A stretch of 9,437 nt of DNA from Bacteroidota bacterium (lineage in GTDB: Bacteria > Bacteroidota > Bacteroidia > Bacteroidales > PUMT01): the NCBI GenBank assembly GCA_003567115.1, contig PXAP01000318.1, positions 1 through 9,437 on the forward strand, in the 5' to 3' direction. This document shows, piece after piece, positions 5,294-9,437 of this stretch. Position 1 is the stretch's first letter, and each line of letters starts with the position of its first letter. Under the pieces are notes generated by a model. That model had not been told where the DNA came from and did no database searches. It worked only from the letters and a program-made list of their open reading frames with translations. The translations under genes were made by a program, and so were the position numbers.

Positions 5294-7249
5294 ATGATAT
5301 CGGTAAACAATCTGGCAGTTCAGTTCGGAGGACTTGAGCTTTTCAGCGGCATATCCTTTCAGATCAACCGGCGTGACCGTATCGGTCTGGTGGGAAAGAA
5401 CGGTGCAGGGAAGACAACCCTTATGAAGATTATCAAAGGGATTACTGCACCTGATCAGGGTGAGGTTCTGGCCCCTGAAGATGCCGCCATAGCTTATCTC
5501 CCCCAGCAAATGGTACATAAAGACGGAAAAACAGTATTTGATGAGGCTATGTCGGCTTTCTCGGAAGTACTGAAGCTGGAAAAAATGATCGACAGTATAA
5601 ACACCCGGCTTTCTTCACGGCAAGACCATGAATCGGAAGAATACCTGGAATTGATCGGAAAACTGGCAGAAGCTACCGAACGATACAACCTGATAGGCGG
5701 TGGAAGCATACATGCTGATGTGGAACAGACTCTGGCGGGACTCGGTTTTGAACCATCCGATTTCAGTAAGGAGACATCCACCTTCAGCGGCGGATGGAGA
5801 ATGCGCATAGAACTTGCTAAACTGCTTCTGCAAAAACCCGACCTGTTTCTGCTTGATGAACCGACAAACCATCTTGACATTGAATCAATTCAGTGGCTGG
5901 AGGAGTTCCTTGTCAGCTATCCGGGAGCTGTTATGCTGATATCGCACGACAGGGCATTTCTTGACAACATCACCAGCAGAACGATCGAAATATCACTTGG
6001 AAAAATATATGATTACCGGGTCTCATATTCAAAATTTGCTGATCTGAGAAAAGAACGCAGGGAGCAGCAGATGGCGGCATACCGGAACCAGCAGAAAATG
6101 ATCGGAGATACGGAACAGTTCATTGACCGCTTCAGGTATAAGGCTACAAAAGCTGTCCAGGTACAGTCAAGGATAAAGCAGCTTGAAAAGCTTGATATCA
6201 TAGAGGTTGATGAAGAGGATCTCTCCGCTATCAATGTACGGTTTGCTCCTGCCCCAAGGGCAGGCAGCATAATTGCCGAGATGAGGAACATCAGAAAAAG
6301 TTACGGGGATAAAACCGTTCTGGAAAAGGCAGATATGGTAATTGAAAGAAAGGAAAAGATTGCTTTTGTGGGGCGCAACGGTGAGGGTAAAACAACACTT
6401 TCACGCATACTTGTCGGTGAACTGCCCTGTGAGGGTGAACTGAAGGTGGGGCACAACGTGAAAACCGGATATTACGCTCAAAACCAGGATGAGCTGCTTG
6501 ATGATGAAAAAACCGTTTTCAGGACAATTGATGATATTGCAACAGGAGAGATAAGGACAAAGATAAGGGGTATCCTGGGAGCATTCCTGTTCAGCGGTGA
6601 AGCTGTGGATAAAAAGGTCAGGGTGCTTTCGGGCGGCGAGCGTTCCAGGCTGGCAATTGTCAAATTACTGCTCGAGCCATATAACCTGCTGGTACTTGAT
6701 GAGCCTACCAACCACCTTGATATGCATTCCAGGGATGTGCTAAAGCAGGCTCTGGTAAAATATGACGGTACGCTGGTAATAGTTTCACACGACAGGGAGT
6801 TTCTCGACGGACTGGTGACTAAGATTTATGAATTCAGAAACCGGCGGATAAAAGAACATATCGGTGGTATTTATGATTTTCTTGCGAAAAAGAAACTGGA
6901 ATCGCTCAAAGCTCTTGAAAGCAAGACCGATAAACCTGCACCAGCCGGCAAGCAAAAAACAACCGATTCGGAAAGTAAGAGATTACGGGAAAAAAAGAAA
7001 GAAAGAGAAAAGGAAATCAGGAAAATTGAAACTCAGGTTAAACGGACAGAAAACGTTATTGATGAACTTGAAAAAGAGATAGATTCCATGAACAATCTGC
7101 TGGAATCGCCCGATAAGGAGACCCTTATGGGACTGGAACAGGATTTCTTTGCCCGGTATGAACGGAAAAAAACCAGATTAAACAATGAAATGAACCGCTG
7201 GGAAAGCCTGAATGAAAAGATTGAAGAAATAAAGGAAAGTGATTTATAG
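5294..7249 (+). CDS. ABC-F family ATPase (ribosome-associated, Uup/YheS-like)
   Basis: This 651-residue protein has two fused ABC ATPase domains and no membrane segments, so it is not a transporter. ATPase 1: Walker A GKNGAGKTT (34-42), signature FSGGW (164-168), Walker B LFLLDEP with Glu189, TNHLD and switch His218. A charged helical linker at about 240-325 corresponds to the arm that ABC-F proteins insert toward the ribosomal E site and P-site tRNA. ATPase 2: GRNGEGKTT (360-368), LSGGER (445-450), LLVLDEP with Glu470, and His499. A Lys/Glu-rich coiled coil occupies about 560-650, as in Uup-type C-terminal domains. All catalytic residues are intact. The role is probably relief of stalled or misassembled ribosomes; antibiotic protection cannot be deduced. 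Neighbours are two rRNA methyltransferases. rlmB follows after 95 bp. Confidence 0.9.
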   Translation: MISVNNLAVQFGGLELFSGISFQINRRDRIGLVGKNGAGKTTLMKIIKGITAPDQGEVLAPEDAAIAYLPQQMVHKDGKTVFDEAMSAFSEVLKLEKMIDSINTRLSSRQDHESEEYLELIGKLAEATERYNLIGGGSIHADVEQTLAGLGFEPSDFSKETSTFSGGWRMRIELAKLLLQKPDLFLLDEPTNHLDIESIQWLEEFLVSYPGAVMLISHDRAFLDNITSRTIEISLGKIYDYRVSYSKFADLRKERREQQMAAYRNQQKMIGDTEQFIDRFRYKATKAVQVQSRIKQLEKLDIIEVDEEDLSAINVRFAPAPRAGSIIAEMRNIRKSYGDKTVLEKADMVIERKEKIAFVGRNGEGKTTLSRILVGELPCEGELKVGHNVKTGYYAQNQDELLDDEKTVFRTIDDIATGEIRTKIRGILGAFLFSGEAVDKKVRVLSGGERSRLAIVKLLLEPYNLLVLDEPTNHLDMHSRDVLKQALVKYDGTLVIVSHDREFLDGLVTKIYEFRNRRIKEHIGGIYDFLAKKKLESLKALESKTDKPAPAGKQKTTDSESKRLREKKKEREKEIRKIETQVKRTENVIDELEKEIDSMNNLLESPDKETLMGLEQDFFARYERKKTRLNNEMNRWESLNEKIEEIKESDL

Positions 7250-7344
7250 CGGATTTCCTTCCGGTTGAAAAAGGCCGGCCTGCAATTTATTGATTACCTG
7301 GCACTGATAAAATCAGGATTATTAAATACCGTATACAGCGAAGT

Positions 7345-8091
7345 ATGAGAAAAGATATTATATATGGATTAAGACCGGTAACAGAGGCTGTCGAATCAGG
7401 CAGGGAAATTGAAAAAGTATTTATTAAGCCCGGACTAAAAAGTGATCTTGCTCACTCACTTATAAACCTGCTGAAGCAAAACAATGTCCCTTTTCAGTTT
7501 GTTCCGGTTGAAAAGCTTAACAAAATAAGCAGGATTAACCACCAGGGGGTAATCGCACAAATATCAAGTATATCATATCAAAACCTTACCCATATCATAC
7601 CTGCCCTGTATGAAAATGCAGAGACACCGTTTTTGCTTGTCCTGGACAGTATAACGGATGTCAGGAACTTTGGCGCTATTGCCAGGACTGCCGGCTGTGC
7701 AGGTGTGCATGCCCTGGTTATTCCCTCCAGAGGAGGGGCCATGACAGGTCCTGATGCCCTCAAGACATCGGCAGGGGCTCTTAACAGAATTCCGGTGTGC
7801 CGCTCCGCCAATCTTGCTGAAAGCCTCCGGTATATTAAGGATAGCGGTCTAAAGATTGTGGCGGGAACGGAAAAAGAGGGTGTATTGTATCATGAAGCAG
7901 ATCTTGGCGGGCCTTCGGCACTTATCATGGGAGCAGAGGACAGGGGCATCTCCCCCGCCCTGTTGTCTTTAGCTGATATTAAAGTCAGGATCCCCGTTTT
8001 TGGCAGTATCGGATCACTTAATGTTTCGGCGGCAGCTTCGGTGCTGATCTATGAGTTTGTAAGGCAGAAACAGATGTCCCGGAAAAAGTGA
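7345..8091 (+). CDS. rlmB: 23S rRNA 2'-O-ribose methyltransferase, RlmB/TrmH (SPOUT) family
   Basis: This 248-residue protein is close to the usual length (E. coli RlmB 243). It should 2'-O-methylate a guanosine in the 23S peptidyl-transferase region (G2251 in E. coli). The N-terminal substrate-binding domain starts IIYGLRPVTEAV and ends near HQGVIAQ (66-72). The SPOUT catalytic domain has motif I DSITDVRNFGAIARTA (101-116; Asn108, Arg114), motif II IMGAEDRGI (194-202; Glu198) and motif III IPVFGSIGSLNVSAAAS (216-232; Asn226), which form the SAM-binding trefoil knot. Motif I lacks the Pro of the E. coli protein (DVRN rather than DPxN). No promoter matching TAnnTTTG is visible in the 95 bp upstream, which favours read-through from the ABC-F gene. 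A related TrmH-family tRNA enzyme is the main alternative, but the N-terminal domain favours RlmB. Confidence 0.85.
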   Translation: MRKDIIYGLRPVTEAVESGREIEKVFIKPGLKSDLAHSLINLLKQNNVPFQFVPVEKLNKISRINHQGVIAQISSISYQNLTHIIPALYENAETPFLLVLDSITDVRNFGAIARTAGCAGVHALVIPSRGGAMTGPDALKTSAGALNRIPVCRSANLAESLRYIKDSGLKIVAGTEKEGVLYHEADLGGPSALIMGAEDRGISPALLSLADIKVRIPVFGSIGSLNVSAAASVLIYEFVRQKQMSRKK

Positions 8092-8170
8092 AAGATACCT
8101 CCGGGGTGGTGATTTATCTCACCCGAAAAGATAAAATTTCACCAGAGTAATTTAAGGATCCCGGGGGGCG

Positions 8171-8270
8171 GGGCGTGACCGGCAGTGAAGAAGCAGGGGG
8201 TGATCAGCTGTGAAGAAAAAGGGCGTGACCGGCAGTGAAGAAGCAGGGGGTGATCAGCCGTGAAAAAAAT
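8171..8270. repeat. Tandem 50-bp repeat, two copies, built from 25-bp half-units
   Basis: 8171-8220 and 8221-8270 agree at 47 of 50 positions (differences at unit positions 39, 45 and 50). Each unit divides into related 25-bp halves; 8174-8198 and 8199-8223 agree at 19 of 25, giving an A-B-A-B order. GTGA begins at 8175, 8185, 8200, 8210, 8225, 8235, 8250 and 8260, an exact 10/15 alternation. Neither 25 nor 50 is a multiple of three and TGA is frequent, so it is not coding. A slipped-strand minisatellite or a protein-binding array are both possible. Confidence 0.9.
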
Positions 8271-8280
8271 GATCCCCCGC
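8243..8280 (+). other. Bulged hairpin at the end of the tandem repeat
   Basis: GATCA (8252-8256) pairs with TGATC (8270-8274) and GGGG (8247-8250) with CCCC (8275-8278), with bulged T8251; C8244/G8279 and G8243/C8280 can extend it. The 13-base loop is A-rich. No U-run follows, so it is at best a weak 3' end for rlmB transcripts. Only the second repeat copy can form it. Confidence 0.3.
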
Positions 8281-8351
8281 AATAATAAATGCCGGGTTGT
8301 TTGGAAGTGGCCTGTTTCCTCCCCGCAGCAGGGAGTATGACAATATGCGTT

Positions 8352-8373
8352 TCTTTCCCCGGAAGGGGAAAGA
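8352..8373 (-). terminator. Strong hairpin immediately after the YbdG-type gene stop
   Basis: TCTTTCCCC (8352-8360) and GGGGAAAGA (8365-8373) form a perfect 9-bp stem around a four-base loop. It abuts the TGA stop of the - strand channel gene at 8376-8374. There is no U-tract on the downstream side in either direction, so it may act as a 3'-end stabiliser or non-canonical terminator. Confidence 0.45.
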
Positions 8374-9437
8374 TCATTCCCTTAAAAGACTTCTGAAATC
8401 GTCACCGCTGGGATTCTGGAATACCCGGAGGCCGAATTCTGGCATAACGGAAAGGATATGATCAAAAATATCAGCCTGCACCCCCTCATAAACAGTCCAG
8501 GCCTGCTCTTTGCTGAAACCATATACCTCGATGGGAATGCCGGTGGGGGTGGGTTGTAAATGCCTTACCATGAATATCATGTTATGATTTATACTGGGGT
8601 GTTTGCCGAGATAAAGCTCAATATACTTGCGAAAAACACCAAGATTGGTCTGCCTGCGCCTGTTGACTGTGATAGTGTCATCGATACCAAGGGCTTCATT
8701 ATGCTTTTTCAGTTCTTCTTCCTTTTGCATAATATATCCGGTAAGAACACGTATTTTACTGAATTTTTCAAGCATCTCGGGCGTACAGAACTGCACTGAT
8801 TTCATGTCAATATTTATGGAGCGCTTGATTCTTCTACCCCCCGACTCCTCCATGCCTCTCCAGTTATAAAATGAATCGGCTATAAGGGCATATGTCGGAA
8901 CAGTTGTTATTGTCTGATCCCAGTTCCTGACCTTGACGGTATTCAGGGTAATCTCGGTAACGGGCCCATCGGCATTATGACTGGGCATTTCAATCCAGTC
9001 CCCTATCCTCACCATATCATTGGCCGAAAGCTGGATGCTTGCAACAAAACCAAGTATGGTGTCCTTGAACACCAGCATCAGCACAGCGGCAAGAGCTCCC
9101 AGACCGGTAAGGAAAAACAGGGGCGACTCACCCAGTAAAATGGATAATATAAGTATTATACCTATAAAATACACTATTATCTTGCCAATCTGTATATAGC
9201 CCCTGATACTGACATCTTTTGAAATCGGAAAGGTTTTATATACATCATGAAAAATATTCAGAAGAGAATCGAACACCAGAACCGCCAAAAGAACCATAAC
9301 TATAGATACCGCTCCCTGGATGAAAGCCACGGCACCGGGATAACCGGCAAGGGCTGAGGGGATGGTAAAATATAGTACAAGAGCGGGTGCATAATTGGCC
9401 AGCCTTCTTAGTAACTGGTGCTCAAGGATTAATTCAC
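8374..9437 (-). CDS. ybdG: YbdG-type mechanosensitive channel (MscS family), 5' partial
   Basis: The frame stays open to the right edge, giving 353 residues; the GTG at 9330 that could serve as a start is an internal Val, because the 35 codons beyond it (RRLANYAPALVLY, GYPGA) read like YbdG sequence. Several hydrophobic helices precede the pore region SPLFFLTGLGALAAVL then VFKDTILGFVASIQLSANDMVRIGDWIEMP, the MscS pore helix and start of the beta domain. Diagnostic YbdG segments follow: KVRNWDQTITTVPT, SFYNWRGMEESGGRRIKRSI, the helical insert IMQKEEELKKHNEALG, TNLGVFRKY, and QADIFDHI with FGLRVFQNPSGDDFRSL at the end. E. coli YbdG is an inner-membrane miniconductance channel of 415 residues, so roughly 60 N-terminal residues are probably missing. 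It should release solutes or sense osmotic stress. It is convergent with rlmB and has a hairpin right after its stop. Confidence 0.88.
   Translation of the reverse strand, partial: ELILEHQLLRRLANYAPALVLYFTIPSALAGYPGAVAFIQGAVSIVMVLLAVLVFDSLLNIFHDVYKTFPISKDVSIRGYIQIGKIIVYFIGIILILSILLGESPLFFLTGLGALAAVLMLVFKDTILGFVASIQLSANDMVRIGDWIEMPSHNADGPVTEITLNTVKVRNWDQTITTVPTYALIADSFYNWRGMEESGGRRIKRSINIDMKSVQFCTPEMLEKFSKIRVLTGYIMQKEEELKKHNEALGIDDTITVNRRRQTNLGVFRKYIELYLGKHPSINHNMIFMVRHLQPTPTGIPIEVYGFSKEQAWTVYEGVQADIFDHILSVMPEFGLRVFQNPSGDDFRSLLRE

Larger units (their letters stand above)
8092..8373. other. Convergent intergenic region between rlmB and the YbdG-type gene
   Basis: This 282-bp stretch has no gene. 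A weak stem GGTGA/TCACC lies at 8108-8123, the 2 x 50 bp tandem repeat at 8171-8270, a bulged hairpin at 8243-8280, and a strong hairpin at 8352-8373. The part between 8281 and 8351 shows nothing recognisable. Confidence 0.6.

Noticed and set aside
5494..5880. Open frames antisense to the first ATPase domain of the ABC-F gene
   Set aside because: Ser/Arg-rich translation is the usual shadow of ABC motifs; no independent support.
5294..7249. ABC-F gene as an antibiotic-resistance determinant or transporter ATPase
   Set aside because: There is no membrane partner gene, no regulatory leader peptide is visible, and the neighbours are housekeeping rRNA methyltransferases.
8171..8270. CRISPR-like array
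   Set aside because: The units are directly contiguous with no unique spacers and there are no cas genes; it is a simple tandem repeat.
9328..9330. GTG as the start codon of the mechanosensitive channel gene
   Set aside because: The same frame continues without a stop to the window edge and encodes further YbdG-like sequence, so this is an internal valine.

Overview
The window looks like chromosomal DNA from a member of the Bacteroidota, probably a Bacteroidales- or Marinilabiliales-like lineage. Three things point there: start codons with no purine-rich Shine-Dalgarno sequence, two well-placed matches to the Bacteroidota -7 promoter element TAnnTTTG, and the sequence style of the RlmD, RlmB and ABC-F proteins. 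This assignment is an inference from sequence style, not the result of a search. Base composition is moderate (mid-40s % GC by eye) and even across the genes, with no transposase, integrase, phage gene, tRNA, rRNA or CRISPR array.

Left block (1-2753, + strand): a translationally coupled pair joined by an ATGA overlap. The first gene runs off the left edge and encodes a TPR-like helical region followed by a CsgG/LpoB-type domain. The second encodes a signal-peptide-bearing LPP20-family lipoprotein with a long C-terminal extension. Together they suggest a periplasmic, outer-membrane-anchored assembly. A 336-bp non-coding stretch with three dyad symmetries follows, then a small flavodoxin-domain gene (3090-3578).

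Centre block (3775-8091): ribosome-related genes. rlmD (23S rRNA m5U methyltransferase, - strand, GTG start) is divergent from an ABC-F ATPase gene (+ strand). Their 100-bp intergenic region carries a candidate -7 element for each direction. rlmB (23S rRNA 2'-O-methyltransferase) follows the ABC-F gene after 95 bp and may be co-transcribed with it.

Right block (8092-9437): a 282-bp convergent intergenic region containing a 2 x 50 bp tandem repeat, itself built from 25-bp half-units with GTGA spaced 10/15/10/15, plus a strong hairpin directly after the next gene's stop codon. The last gene, on the - strand and cut by the right edge, is a YbdG-type mechanosensitive channel.

Most of the window is conserved housekeeping. 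The parts that merit attention are the CsgG-like/LPP20 pair, which recalls the FlgT/FlgP ring proteins of flagellated bacteria although no flagellar gene is in view, and the non-coding repeat and dyad structures. I see no convincing evidence of an entirely new system.
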